Part shown: in pieces, positions 44,937 to 55,200 of the stretch
How positions within the stretch are numbered: the first letter of the stretch is position 1
How the letters are laid out: the number at the start of each line of letters is the position of its first letter
Assembly: GCA_944384705.1 (NCBI GenBank)
Contig: CALWUI010000012.1
Location: 1 to 64,000 of the forward strand
Origin: an uncultured Clostridia bacterium
GTDB lineage: Bacteria; Bacillota; Clostridia; Oscillospirales; Acutalibacteraceae
Direction of reading: 5' to 3'
Length of the DNA: 64,000 bases
Program-made: the position numbers and the translations under genes
The notes under the pieces: model-generated
Seen by the model: the letters and a program-made list of their open reading frames with translations, nothing else
What the model was told of the DNA's origin: nothing
Databases searched by the model: none

Positions 44937-44971
44937 ATGCGCTTTTGGGTTAACCTTGAGCGCATGTTTTG
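44937..44971 (+). terminator. Terminator after rplT
   Basis: ATGCGCT (44937-44943) pairs with AGCGCAT (44959-44965) across a 15-base loop, with GTTTTG after. An A-run precedes the stem. Confidence 0.78.
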
Positions 44972-45003
44972 TTGTATAGATATTTAGTTTGATGGTGAGT
45001 TTT

Positions 45004-45813
45004 GTGAATTTTTATATTTCTAGCAAGGATAATGCAAAAATTAAATATGTAAAAAAACTGACTTCTAATGCGAGGTTTAGAAAATCTGAAAAGAAGTTTG
45101 TTATTGAGGGCATTCGTTTATCTTATGATGCATTTTTGAATAATGTTATTATAAAAGAAGTTTATTATACTGAAAGCGTTAAAAATAAATTTTCTGATAA
45201 GTTAAGAAGTATAATTAATCATGCTGAACACGCTTATAAGATTTCGGATAATATTTTGCCTTTTGTCTCCTGTACGCAAAATCCTCAGGGGATCGTTTGT
45301 GTTTGTGAAAAACTTGACAAACATTTTGACTTGAATAAAATAATTAATGTAAGAAGATTTATTATACTTGAGAATATACAGGATCCCGCTAATGTTGGCG
45401 CTATTTTGCGAACGGCTGATGCATTGGGAATAAATTTTATATTTATGTCAAGCAATTGTTGCGATATTTATAATTCTAAAGTTTTGCGTGCAAGTATGGG
45501 AGCTATATTTAGAGTAAATATCTCTTTTTTTGACAACTTTTCTGACGTTGCTACAAAATTAAAATCTAATAATGTTAAAATTTTGGCTGCGATTTTAGAT
45601 AAATCTGCAAAATTGATTAATAAAGTTAATTTTAAAGATATAAAATCAATTGCTATTGCAATAGGAAATGAGGGCAACGGACTTTTAAAGCAATCTATTG
45701 CACTTTGTGATGAATGTGTGACGATCCCTATGTGTGGAAACGCAGAATCTTTAAATGCTGCAATGGCTGCAGGAATTTTAATGTGGGAAATGATGCGAGA
45801 AACAAGGAAGTAA
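45004..45813 (+). CDS. TrmH/SpoU family RNA 2'-O-methyltransferase
   Basis: This 269-residue SPOUT methyltransferase has an N-terminal substrate-binding domain (FRKSEKKFVIEGIRL) and a knotted C-terminal domain with LENIQDPANVGAILRTADALG, IAIGNEGNGL and IPMCGNAESLNAAMAAGIL. It would methylate ribose in rRNA or tRNA; the exact nucleotide is not known. I prefer the GTG at 45004, preceded by GGTGAG; an ATG 12 bases upstream lacks a site. It overlaps or abuts dprA. Confidence 0.93.
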   Translation: MNFYISSKDNAKIKYVKKLTSNARFRKSEKKFVIEGIRLSYDAFLNNVIIKEVYYTESVKNKFSDKLRSIINHAEHAYKISDNILPFVSCTQNPQGIVCVCEKLDKHFDLNKIINVRRFIILENIQDPANVGAILRTADALGINFIFMSSNCCDIYNSKVLRASMGAIFRVNISFFDNFSDVATKLKSNNVKILAAILDKSAKLINKVNFKDIKSIAIAIGNEGNGLLKQSIALCDECVTIPMCGNAESLNAAMAAGILMWEMMRETRK

Positions 45814-45818
45814 TGCTA

Positions 45819-46958
45819 ATGAATTTTAACGAGGTCTATTGGATTTCTATTGTTGAGGCTCTGGGATTTGGAAATCATAAAATTAACGATATTTTGGAGT
45901 ACTATAAAAATGCTAAGAATTTTTGGGATGAAAAGGTTAATTCATGGAAATTTTCTTGCTTTTTAAGTAAAAAAAATATTGAAAAGTTAAAAACAATTAA
46001 TTTTAATAAAGCCTATAAAATAATTGAAAGTTGTAACCGATTGGGTTACGATATAGTTACAATTGAGAATCCAGAATATCCTCAAAAATTAAAAAATATT
46101 AGCAATCCTCCGGCAGTACTATATGTTAAAGGCTCTTTGCCTGATATGAATAATAATTTATGTATAGCTATTGTCGGTACAAGGAGTTCTTCGGTTTATG
46201 GCAATAAAATTTCATTTGAAATGGGCTATAAACTTGCTAAAGCTGGTACTATTGTTATAAGTGGTGGCGCTATCGGAATTGATTGTTTGTCGCAAAAAGG
46301 TGCTTTGCAGGCAGGAGGCAAGACAATTGCTGTTTTGGGTTGCGGAATCAATTTTAATTATTTAATGGCAAATAAAAATTTAAGAGACAACATTGCTAAA
46401 AGTGGAGCTTTGATTTCAGAATATCCTCCGGATTTTCGATGTTCGTCTTGGACGTTCCCTATGAGAAATCGGATTATATCTGGATTATCTGATGGTGTCT
46501 TGGTTGTGGAGGCTGGAGAAAAAAGTGGATCATTAATTACGGCTAATTTGGCTTTAGAACAAAATAGAGATTTATTTGCAATACCGGGAAACATTAATAG
46601 TAGTGTCTCGAACGGAACTAATAAACTAATAAAAATTTGTGCTAAACCAGTGATGAAAGTTGAAGATATCTTAGAAGAATATTGCCATTTATATGACAAT
46701 TTAAATGCTATCTATCAATTAAGTTTAAATAAAAATAATGAGAATAAAAAAGAAAACAAGTTAGAAAAAGAAAATTTGGATAATCTATCTGATAGAGCAA
46801 AAGCTCTTTTTATCGCTTTAACTGATAAACCTTGCTATGTTAATGAGCTTGCAGATAAATCAGGATTGAGTGCTTCTGAGATTTTGCAGGGCATTACGGA
46901 ACTGGAATTATATGGTTTTATTAAAAGCTATGCTGGCAACCGGTATAGCAGACTATAA
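45819..46958 (+). CDS. dprA: DNA processing protein DprA
   Basis: This 379-residue protein loads RecA on incoming single-stranded DNA during natural transformation. The Rossmann domain has GTRSSSVYGNKISFEMG, SGGAIGIDCLSQKGAL, then RNRIISGLSDGVLVVEAGEKSGSL. The C-terminal winged helix (about residues 315-375) is LSDRAKALFIALTDKP through LYGFIKSY. I chose the ATG at 45819, eight bases after AAGGAAG; an ATG at 45813 also overlaps the previous stop. topA follows, as in many Firmicutes. Confidence 0.96.
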   Translation: MNFNEVYWISIVEALGFGNHKINDILEYYKNAKNFWDEKVNSWKFSCFLSKKNIEKLKTINFNKAYKIIESCNRLGYDIVTIENPEYPQKLKNISNPPAVLYVKGSLPDMNNNLCIAIVGTRSSSVYGNKISFEMGYKLAKAGTIVISGGAIGIDCLSQKGALQAGGKTIAVLGCGINFNYLMANKNLRDNIAKSGALISEYPPDFRCSSWTFPMRNRIISGLSDGVLVVEAGEKSGSLITANLALEQNRDLFAIPGNINSSVSNGTNKLIKICAKPVMKVEDILEEYCHLYDNLNAIYQLSLNKNNENKKENKLEKENLDNLSDRAKALFIALTDKPCYVNELADKSGLSASEILQGITELELYGFIKSYAGNRYSRL

Positions 46959-46999
46959 AATCAATAATGTGAAATTATTATAACTTGAGGTGGTGTTTT

Positions 47000-49237
47000 A
47001 TGTCGAATTTGTTAATTGTTGAATCTCCGGCTAAAGCTAAAACTATAAAAAAATATCTTGGCTCTGGATATGATGTGGTTGCCTCGATGGGTCATGTTTG
47101 CGATTTGCCTCCTGAAAAACTAAATGTTGATATTCGGCATAACTTTAAGCCAAATTATGAGATAATTAAAGGAAAAGAAGATTTAGTTAAGGAACTTGTT
47201 AAATTGTCTAAAAAAAATGAAAAGGTTTATCTTGCTACTGACCCAGACCGTGAGGGAGAGGCAATATCTTGGCATTTGTCACACGTTTTGGAGCTTACTC
47301 CTAATGAAAAAAATCGTGTGACGTTTAACGAGATAACTAAATCTGGTGTAACTAAGGGTATGAAATCACCTAGAACTATTGACATAGATTTAGTTAATGC
47401 TCAGCAAGCTAGACGAATTTTAGACAGAATTGTTGGATACAAATTAAGTCCGTTTTTATCTGGAAAAATTAGAAAGGGTTTATCTGCAGGTAGAGTTCAG
47501 AGTGTTGCCTTGAGAATAATAGTTGATCGAGAAGATGAGATTAAAGCTTTTGTTCCTGTTGAATACTGGACAATTGATGCTAAATTTGCCGCAAAAAGTT
47601 CGAGAAAATTATTTGTAGCTTCTTTATATGCAGATAAAAATGGCAAAATCGAGATAAAAAATAAAAAACAAGCGGATAAGATTTTAAAGGATCTTGATAA
47701 TGCTACTTATACTGTGGTTAATGTAAAAAAAGGTTCTAAGAAACGATCACCTGCACCTCCTTTTATTACTTCTACTTTGCAACAGGATGCTTCTAGAAAA
47801 TTGGGATTTCAAGCTAAACGCACGATGAAAGCGGCTCAAGAATTATATGAAGGCATTGAGGTTGAAGGTTTGGGTGCTGTTGGACTTATAACTTATATGA
47901 GGACTGATTCATTACGAATTTCTGAAGATGCGGCTAATTCTGCTGTTAAATATATTAAATCTACTTGGGGAGAAAAATATCTACCGGCTAGCAGGAGAAT
48001 TTTTAAGTCCAAATCAAATGCGCAAGATGCCCACGAAGCAATTAGGCCTACTATGCCAGAGTTATCTCCTGCAAAAGTGAAAAGTTCATTAACATCAGAT
48101 CAGTTTAAACTTTATAAGCTTATTTGGGAGCGCTTTATTGCAAGTCAAATGGCAGATTGCTTACTGCATACAACTAAGGTTGATATAGAAGCAAATGGAT
48201 ATATATTTAAAGCATCTGGTTTTACAATTTCTTTTGATGGATTTACAGTTTTATATGTTGAGGGCAAAGATGAAAAAGAAGAAAAAGCTAAGGAACTTCC
48301 GGAATTAAGAAAGGGAGATGTTTTAAATTTAAAAGATTTGTCTGCTTCTCAGCATTTTACTCAACCTCCGCCACGATATACTGAAGCATCTTTGATAAAG
48401 ACCTTAGAGGAAAATGGAATAGGTCGGCCGTCAACCTATGCTGCAATAATATCTACTATAACTGGAAGAGAATATGTTAAACGAGAAAATAAAACGTTAA
48501 TCCCAACTGAGTTGGGAGAAGTGGTTACTAAACTTATGAAAGAACGTTTTCCGGATATTGTGGATGTTAAATTTACTGCTAAGATGGAAAGTGATCTGGA
48601 TACTGTTGAGGTTGGTAAAGAAGAATGGACACAGGTTTTATCTGATTTTTATGGAGATTTTAACGAGAATTTGAAGAAAGCAAAAGAAGAAATGAAAAAT
48701 GTTAAGATTCACCTAAAAGAAGATGAGACTGATTTGGTCTGTGATAAGTGTGGCAGAAAAATGGTTGTTAAGGTTAGTAGATATGGAAAATTTATTGCTT
48801 GTTCGGGGTATCCTGAATGTAAAAATATTATTAGAAATGTTAATAAAAATGGAGAGACTGAACTGCAGCCTGAGCCAGAAGAAACGGATGTTGTCTGTGA
48901 AAAATGTGGAAGAAAAATGATAATAAAAACAGGGAGGTATGGAAAATTCTTAGCTTGTCCGGGCTATCCTGAATGTAAAAATGTGAAAAGTATTGACATA
49001 AAAACAGGAGTGCCTTGCCCAAAATGTGGGGGAGACATAATTGAAAGAAAGACTCGGCGTGGCCGTACTTTTTATGGATGTAGTAACTATCCTAAATGTG
49101 ACTTTATTACAAATGATAGGCCGCTTGAAGAAAAATGCCCGAAATGTGGAAAAAATTTATTTAAAAAACTTGGAAAAAAGGAAAAAGTTTATTGTATAAC
49201 CGAAAATTGTGGTTATGAGAAGATAGAGGGAAAATGA
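47000..49237 (+). CDS. topA: DNA topoisomerase I
   Basis: This 745-residue type IA topoisomerase relaxes negative supercoils. The TOPRIM domain starts SNLLIVESPAKAKTIKKYLGSGYDV and has YLATDPDREGEAISWHL. The catalytic tyrosine is in GLITYMRTDSLRIS. The C-terminus has four zinc ribbons (from about residue 577): CDKCGRKM, CEKCGRKM, CPKCGGDI and CPKCGKNL groups. The ATG at 47000 follows GAGGTGG. Its stop overlaps the trmFO start by 4 bases. Confidence 0.98.
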   Translation: MSNLLIVESPAKAKTIKKYLGSGYDVVASMGHVCDLPPEKLNVDIRHNFKPNYEIIKGKEDLVKELVKLSKKNEKVYLATDPDREGEAISWHLSHVLELTPNEKNRVTFNEITKSGVTKGMKSPRTIDIDLVNAQQARRILDRIVGYKLSPFLSGKIRKGLSAGRVQSVALRIIVDREDEIKAFVPVEYWTIDAKFAAKSSRKLFVASLYADKNGKIEIKNKKQADKILKDLDNATYTVVNVKKGSKKRSPAPPFITSTLQQDASRKLGFQAKRTMKAAQELYEGIEVEGLGAVGLITYMRTDSLRISEDAANSAVKYIKSTWGEKYLPASRRIFKSKSNAQDAHEAIRPTMPELSPAKVKSSLTSDQFKLYKLIWERFIASQMADCLLHTTKVDIEANGYIFKASGFTISFDGFTVLYVEGKDEKEEKAKELPELRKGDVLNLKDLSASQHFTQPPPRYTEASLIKTLEENGIGRPSTYAAIISTITGREYVKRENKTLIPTELGEVVTKLMKERFPDIVDVKFTAKMESDLDTVEVGKEEWTQVLSDFYGDFNENLKKAKEEMKNVKIHLKEDETDLVCDKCGRKMVVKVSRYGKFIACSGYPECKNIIRNVNKNGETELQPEPEETDVVCEKCGRKMIIKTGRYGKFLACPGYPECKNVKSIDIKTGVPCPKCGGDIIERKTRRGRTFYGCSNYPKCDFITNDRPLEEKCPKCGKNLFKKLGKKEKVYCITENCGYEKIEGK

Positions 49238-50541
49238 GTATAAATGTAATAGGAGCCGGTTTAGCTGGGTGTGAAGCTGCATGGCAAATTGCAAATAGAG
49301 GAATTAGTGTTAATCTTTTTGAGATGAAACCTCATAAGTTTACGCCTGCGCATAAAAACGAAAATTTCGCGGAGCTTGTATGTTCAAATTCATTTAAAGC
49401 GGACAGATTTGATAGTGCGGCTGGGCTTTTAAAAGAAGAAATGAGAATTTTAGGTTCACTTTTGCTACAATGTGCGGATGCTTGTAGGGTTCCTGCTGGG
49501 GGTGCGTTGGCTGTTGATAGGGAAAAGTTTTCATATTTTGTGACAGAAAAAATTCGACAGCATCCTTTGATAAATATTGTAGAAAAAGAGATAGAAAAGG
49601 TTCCACCCGATAGCATAACTATTGTTGCAACAGGCCCTTTAACAACTGAGAAACTTTCTAATGAAATATTTAATTTGTGCGGAGGTTTGTTGAGCTTTTT
49701 TGATGCAGCTGCACCTATTATAACGGCAGATAGCATTGATATGGAGCGCGCTTTTTTTGCTTCTAGATATAACAAAGGAGATGACAATGCTTATATAAAT
49801 TGTCCGTTAAATAAAGCCGAATATGAAAGTTTTTATAATGAGTTAATTTCAGCTCAAAGAGCTAACTTACATGGAGTTGATGTACAGAATCTTCAAATTT
49901 ATGAAGGCTGTATGCCAGTTGAAATTATGGCTCAACGAGGTAAAGATACTCTGCGATTTGGGCCTATGAAACCAGTTGGAATAATAGATCCTAAAACTTC
50001 GAAAAGACCTTGGGCTGTGTTGCAACTAAGGATGGAAAATATTGAAAAAACACTTTATAATATGGTCGGATTTCAGACTAATCTTAAATTTGGCGAACAA
50101 AAACGAGTATTTTCTATTATACCGGCATTAAAAAATGCCGAGTTTGTTAGGTATGGTGTGATGCATAGAAATACTTTTATTAACTCTCCGAAAGTTTTAA
50201 AAGCTGATTTTAATTTGAAATCAGGTTCAAATATTTTTTTTGCTGGCCAAATTACTGGAGTAGAGGGTTATATGGAATCTGCTGCATCAGGCATTATGGC
50301 TGGAATAAATGCAGCAAGAAAATTTAATGGAGAAAGGTCTGTAATCTTGCCAAAAGAAACAATGATTGGCGCTCTTTGTAATTACATAAGTGTTGGAGGC
50401 TACGGAGATTTTCAGCCTATGGGCGCTAATTTTGGAATTTTATCAGAATTGAATCCTATCGTTAAAGACAAAAAAGCGCGATATGAAGCTTTTTCTAATA
50501 GATCTATTAAAATTTTAAAAGAAAGTTGTGGTATTTTATGA
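49234..50541 (+). CDS. trmFO: Methylenetetrahydrofolate-tRNA (uracil-54-C5)-methyltransferase
   Basis: This 435-residue flavoprotein forms m5U54 in the T-loop of tRNA using methylene-tetrahydrofolate. The FAD-binding VIGAGLAGCEAAWQIA is at the N-terminus, followed by the TrmFO-specific ELVCSNSFKAD and VPAGGALAVDR, then the GQITGVEGYMESAASGIMAG motif. It overlaps topA by ATGA and also overlaps plsX by ATGA, so the three genes are coupled. Confidence 0.98.
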   Translation: MSINVIGAGLAGCEAAWQIANRGISVNLFEMKPHKFTPAHKNENFAELVCSNSFKADRFDSAAGLLKEEMRILGSLLLQCADACRVPAGGALAVDREKFSYFVTEKIRQHPLINIVEKEIEKVPPDSITIVATGPLTTEKLSNEIFNLCGGLLSFFDAAAPIITADSIDMERAFFASRYNKGDDNAYINCPLNKAEYESFYNELISAQRANLHGVDVQNLQIYEGCMPVEIMAQRGKDTLRFGPMKPVGIIDPKTSKRPWAVLQLRMENIEKTLYNMVGFQTNLKFGEQKRVFSIIPALKNAEFVRYGVMHRNTFINSPKVLKADFNLKSGSNIFFAGQITGVEGYMESAASGIMAGINAARKFNGERSVILPKETMIGALCNYISVGGYGDFQPMGANFGILSELNPIVKDKKARYEAFSNRSIKILKESCGIL

Positions 50542-51560
50542 AAATAATTGTTGATGCTTTTGGTGGAGACAATGCGCCTTTAGAAATTTTAAAAGGCTGC
50601 GCTGAAGCTGTTGCAGAATATTGTGTTAATATTTTGTTGGTTGGCTCAAAATCCAAAATAGAAAAAATCGCAAATGAAAATGAGATTATTTTGTATCATA
50701 TGGATATTTATGATGTAGAAGAAATGCTAACAAATGAGGATGACCCTTCTGAAATAATTAAATCTAAAAGTAATTGTACTATGGCACAGGGCCTAAAACT
50801 TTTGGCTCAGGGTGAGGGCGATGCATTTATTTCGGCCGGCAATAGCGGAGCTCTTGTTATGGGCGCGACTTTTATTGTTAAACGAATAAAGGGCATTAAA
50901 CGTTGTGCATTTGCACCAGTTGTGCCGAAGGATAGGGGATGCTTTATGCTTATTGATTGTGGTGCTAATGTTGAATGTCGGCCTGAAATGTTAAGACAGT
51001 TTGGAGTTATGGGATCAATTTATATGAATAAGGTTATGGGAGTTAAAAATCCTAGAGTTGGCCTTGTAAATGTAGGAATTGAAGAGCACAAGGGCGGAGA
51101 GTTCCAGCATGAAGCTTATAATCGTTTAAAAGAAAGTAATTTGAACTTTATTGGCAATATTGAGGCAAGAGAAGTACCTAAAGATGCGGCAGATGTTGTT
51201 GTTACGGATGGATTTACCGGCAATATAATGTTGAAACTTTTTGAGGGTGTAGCTCTTACTTTAATGGGTAAATTTAAAAATTTATTTAATACTAATTTGA
51301 AAACAAAAATTGCAGGAGCTATGGTTTTGCCAGAAATTAGATCACTAAAAAAACATATAGATTATAATGAATTTGGTGGAGCACCTATAATTGGTATTTC
51401 AAAGCCTGTATTTAAAGCTCATGGGAACTCTAAAGCTAGAACTTTTAAAAATGCAATTCGCTTAACAATTGATTATGTTAATGGTAACGTTGTGGATGAA
51501 ATAAAAAATGCTATTGAAGAGGAAAATTCTAAGGATATTGCGGTTTTGGAAGAGAATTAA
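50538..51560 (+). CDS. plsX: Phosphate acyltransferase PlsX
   Basis: This 340-residue enzyme makes acyl-phosphate from acyl-ACP and starts phosphatidic acid synthesis. The N-terminal MKIIVDAFGGDNAPLEILKG and the C-terminal GAPIIGISKPVFKAHGNSKART are family hallmarks. The ATG at 50538 overlaps the trmFO stop by 4 bases. rnc follows 21 bases later; the usual acpP or fabD gene between them is missing. Confidence 0.97.
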   Translation: MKIIVDAFGGDNAPLEILKGCAEAVAEYCVNILLVGSKSKIEKIANENEIILYHMDIYDVEEMLTNEDDPSEIIKSKSNCTMAQGLKLLAQGEGDAFISAGNSGALVMGATFIVKRIKGIKRCAFAPVVPKDRGCFMLIDCGANVECRPEMLRQFGVMGSIYMNKVMGVKNPRVGLVNVGIEEHKGGEFQHEAYNRLKESNLNFIGNIEAREVPKDAADVVVTDGFTGNIMLKLFEGVALTLMGKFKNLFNTNLKTKIAGAMVLPEIRSLKKHIDYNEFGGAPIIGISKPVFKAHGNSKARTFKNAIRLTIDYVNGNVVDEIKNAIEEENSKDIAVLEEN

Positions 51561-51580
51561 AATTTTAAAAGGAGATAAGT

Positions 51581-52270
51581 ATGAAAGAATCTGATATACA
51601 ACTGTTAGAGAAGAATATTGGTTATAAATTTAATAATTTGAATTATTTGCGAACTGCGCTAACGCATTCTTCTTATGCTAATGAATCTAAATCTAAAATT
51701 GACAGCAATGAGCGATTAGAATTTTTGGGGGATTCGGTGCTTAGTATAGTTGTATCGGACTATATATTTTCTAACTGTCCGGATTTTCCGGAAGGAGATT
51801 TGACTAAGCTTCGAGCATCTTTGGTTTGTGAAAAAAGTCTGTGCAAGTTTTCAAAAAGTCTAAATGTTGGTCATTTTTTGAAGTTGAGCCACGGAGAAGC
51901 AAATAGCAACGGAGCTAACCGCCCTTCTATTTTGGCAGATGCTTTTGAGGCAATTATTGCTGCGATTTATTTAGATGGAGGACTTGAAAAAGCTAGAAAC
52001 TTCATTTTAAAATTTATAATTCCTGATATTAAAAATCCTAACTTTAATGCTTTTAAGGATTATAAAACTCAATTGCAAGAAATTATACAGCAAAATCATA
52101 ACGAAATTATAAGATACACACTTGTTGATCAGATTGGGCCTGATCATGACAAAAGATTTGTTGTGGAGGTTTGCCTCAATAATAATATTATTGGAAGAGG
52201 CAAGGGAAAAAGTAAAAAGGAAGCTGAACAAGAGGCGGCTAAAGAAGCTTTAAAATTGATGGGATATTAA
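51581..52270 (+). CDS. rnc: Ribonuclease III
   Basis: This 229-residue enzyme cuts double-stranded RNA in rRNA and mRNA processing. The catalytic signature is NERLEFLGDSVLSIVVSDYIF, with DAFEAIIAAIYLDGG as the second acidic site. The C-terminal double-strand-RNA-binding domain (about residues 153-227) ends in GKGKSKKEAEQEAAKEAL. AAAGGAG precedes the ATG. smc follows directly. Confidence 0.98.
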   Translation: MKESDIQLLEKNIGYKFNNLNYLRTALTHSSYANESKSKIDSNERLEFLGDSVLSIVVSDYIFSNCPDFPEGDLTKLRASLVCEKSLCKFSKSLNVGHFLKLSHGEANSNGANRPSILADAFEAIIAAIYLDGGLEKARNFILKFIIPDIKNPNFNAFKDYKTQLQEIIQQNHNEIIRYTLVDQIGPDHDKRFVVEVCLNNNIIGRGKGKSKKEAEQEAAKEALKLMGY

Positions 52271-52287
52271 AATTTGTGGGTGAGAGT

Positions 52288-55200
52288 GTGGTATTAAAAT
52301 CCATTGAAATACAAGGATTTAAAACGTTTCCGGAGAAAACAGTACTTAATTTTAATGACGGGATAACTGCAATCGTAGGGCCAAATGGAAGTGGAAAAAG
52401 TAATATTAGCGATGCTGTTCGTTGGGTTATGGGCGAACAATCTGTTAAAACAATTAGGTGTTCTAAAATGGAAGATGTAATATTTAATGGAACAGCTCAG
52501 CGAAAAGCAAAAGGATTTGCTAGTGTAAATATTGTCATAAGTAATATGGATAGGTGCCTTCCTATAGACGAAGATGAGATTTTTATTACTCGAAGGCTTT
52601 ATCGTTCTGGCGAAAGTGAATATTTGATAAATAAAAAAGAAGTCCGTTTAAAGGATATTTTTGAGATTTTTATGGACACTGGCCTTGGAAAAGATGGTTA
52701 CTCTATGATAAGTCAAGGAAAGATCGATAGTATAGTTGCATCTAAAAACGAAGATAGACGAGAAATTTTTGAAGAAGCTGCCGGAATTTCTAAATATAAA
52801 TATAGAAGAACTCAAGCACAAAAAAAGTTAGAACAAACAGAAGAAAACCTTTTAAGATTATATGATATTTTTAAAGAATTAAACAGCAGATTAGAGCCTC
52901 TTAAAGAGCAGGCTAAAAAAGCAAAGCTCTATATTGAATTGGCTGAAAGAAAAAAAAATATTGAAATTGGTTTATGGTTAAATACTTTAAAGCAGTCTGG
53001 GGATATTTTGCATGAGCATGATAATAAAATTACCATTTGCAAGAGCCAATATGATGAGATAGAATCAAATTTAGAAGGATTCAATATTAAAATTAATGAA
53101 CTTTCTAAAAATATTTTTAATAGAACCAGTTGCATAGATGAAACTCGCCGAAAAATTTCTTATTGCGATGAGGATATTATAAAAAAAACAGGACAAATTT
53201 CTGTTTTGCAAAATGATATTTTACATAATAAAGAAAATATAGATAGAATATCACAGGAAATTTTGCTATTGGGTGAAAGTTTACCATTTATAGAAAACTC
53301 TTTAACAGAAAAAAATCAAAAATTAGCGTGTCTAAATGAGTCTCTATCTAGAAAAAATGTAGATCTTAAAAATATAGAGCAGGCTTTAAAAAATTTATCT
53401 GGACAAATATCTGTTACCGAGAATAAATCTAAAGAATTGTCTTCAGAACTTATAAAGTTTAATCAACTAAAAGCTGAAATTAAAATAAAAATAATGTCTG
53501 TTAAGGCTAATTTAGAAGATTTAAATTCTAGAAAAAACGAAATTGAACAAAATGAGATTTTATACAAGAAAAAAATTTCTGATTTAGAAAAAACTTTGTC
53601 TCTGTTAGAAAATTTTTTAAATGGTCTTAAAAATAAGATGAAAAGCTCTGATTTGAAAATAAAAAATATGGAAGAAAATCTTAGATCTTTTAAGCAAACT
53701 TATGAAAAATTAAAAGAATATGCTGATAGTTTGATCTTAGATACGGAAACAACATTAAGAAAAATTAATTTATTAGAAGAAATGGAAAATAATTTAGAAG
53801 GCTTTTCTAATAGTGTAAAGTTTTTAATTAGATTTGCAGAAAAAAATATTTTGCAAGGAATTCATGGTCCTGTTTCTAAATTGATTTCTGTTTCAAGCGA
53901 GTTTTCTGTTGCAATTGAAACAGCTCTTGGAGCCACAATGCAGAATATTATTGTAGATACTGAAGAACATGCTAAAAAAGCAATATCTTTATTAAAAGAA
54001 AAAAAAATAGGAAGAGCTACATTTTTGCCAATCTCGAATATAAAAGGTTTTTTTATTAAGGACGAAAATTTAAAATCTTATAAAGGTTTTGTTGGAGTTG
54101 CAAGTCAATTATGCAGCTGTAAGGCTATTTATAAAAATATACTTGATTTCTTGCTCGGAAGAATAATTGTTGTAGACAATATAGAAAATGCAACGATTAT
54201 TTCAAAAAAATTAGCTTATAAATTTAAAATTGTTACTCTGGATGGTCAGGTTGTTAATTTAGGAGGTTCTTTAACAGGTGGAGCCTTAAATAAAAATTAT
54301 GGGGTTTTAAGTCGGGATGAACAGATCAAATCTTTAAAGAGAAAATATGAAGAATTAAATTCAAAAGTTAAGAAAGCTAAAGACGATTATCTTAAGATGA
54401 AAAATAAATTGTCTGATTCTCAAAAAGTTTTCGACAGTTTGAACGATGATAATAAGAAAATTAAATTGGATTATTATAATTCTGATCATGAATACCAAAA
54501 AGTAGTAATAGAGCTATCTTCATTAAGAGATCAACATACAAAGCTTGCTCAAGAAAGAAAAGATGTAATTAGAAAAATTGAAAAATTAAATGTTATTATA
54601 AATGATTCTAAAAATGAAATTAAAAATGTTGAAGGTAAAATAAAAATTATTGAAGAATCATTAAATGCTATTGATTCAAATAAGAATGACTCTATAGCCA
54701 AAAAGAAAAAATTAGATGAAAAATTTAATGCGCTGCAAATGGATGTTCTTTCTACAAATAAAGATATTGAAACTTTGTCTTATGAGATCAATTCTATTAT
54801 AGAAAATAAAAAATTAAAAGAGGAGCAAAACTCTAAATTATTAGCAGAACTAGAATCAATAAGTTTAAAAAATGTTAATATAAACACCCAAATAGATCAA
54901 ATAAACATCGAAATTAAAACCTTAAAAAATCGCTCTGAAGAATTAAGGCAAAATATTGATATTTTTAGCAAAGAAAAAATTGATTTAGAAAGTGAAATAA
55001 CTCAAATTAGAAATTCAGAACGTTCTACTTTGAATGAGAAAGAAAAAATTGCGCTTGAAATCTCTAGACTCGAAGATAAAAAAATTAATCTTCAAAAAGA
55101 TCATGATTCCATTATTGCTAAGCTTTGGGATGAATATGAACTTACTCGCAGAGAAGCTACGGCTAATTTTAAAGTTTTAAAAAATAATCCAGAGATTAAC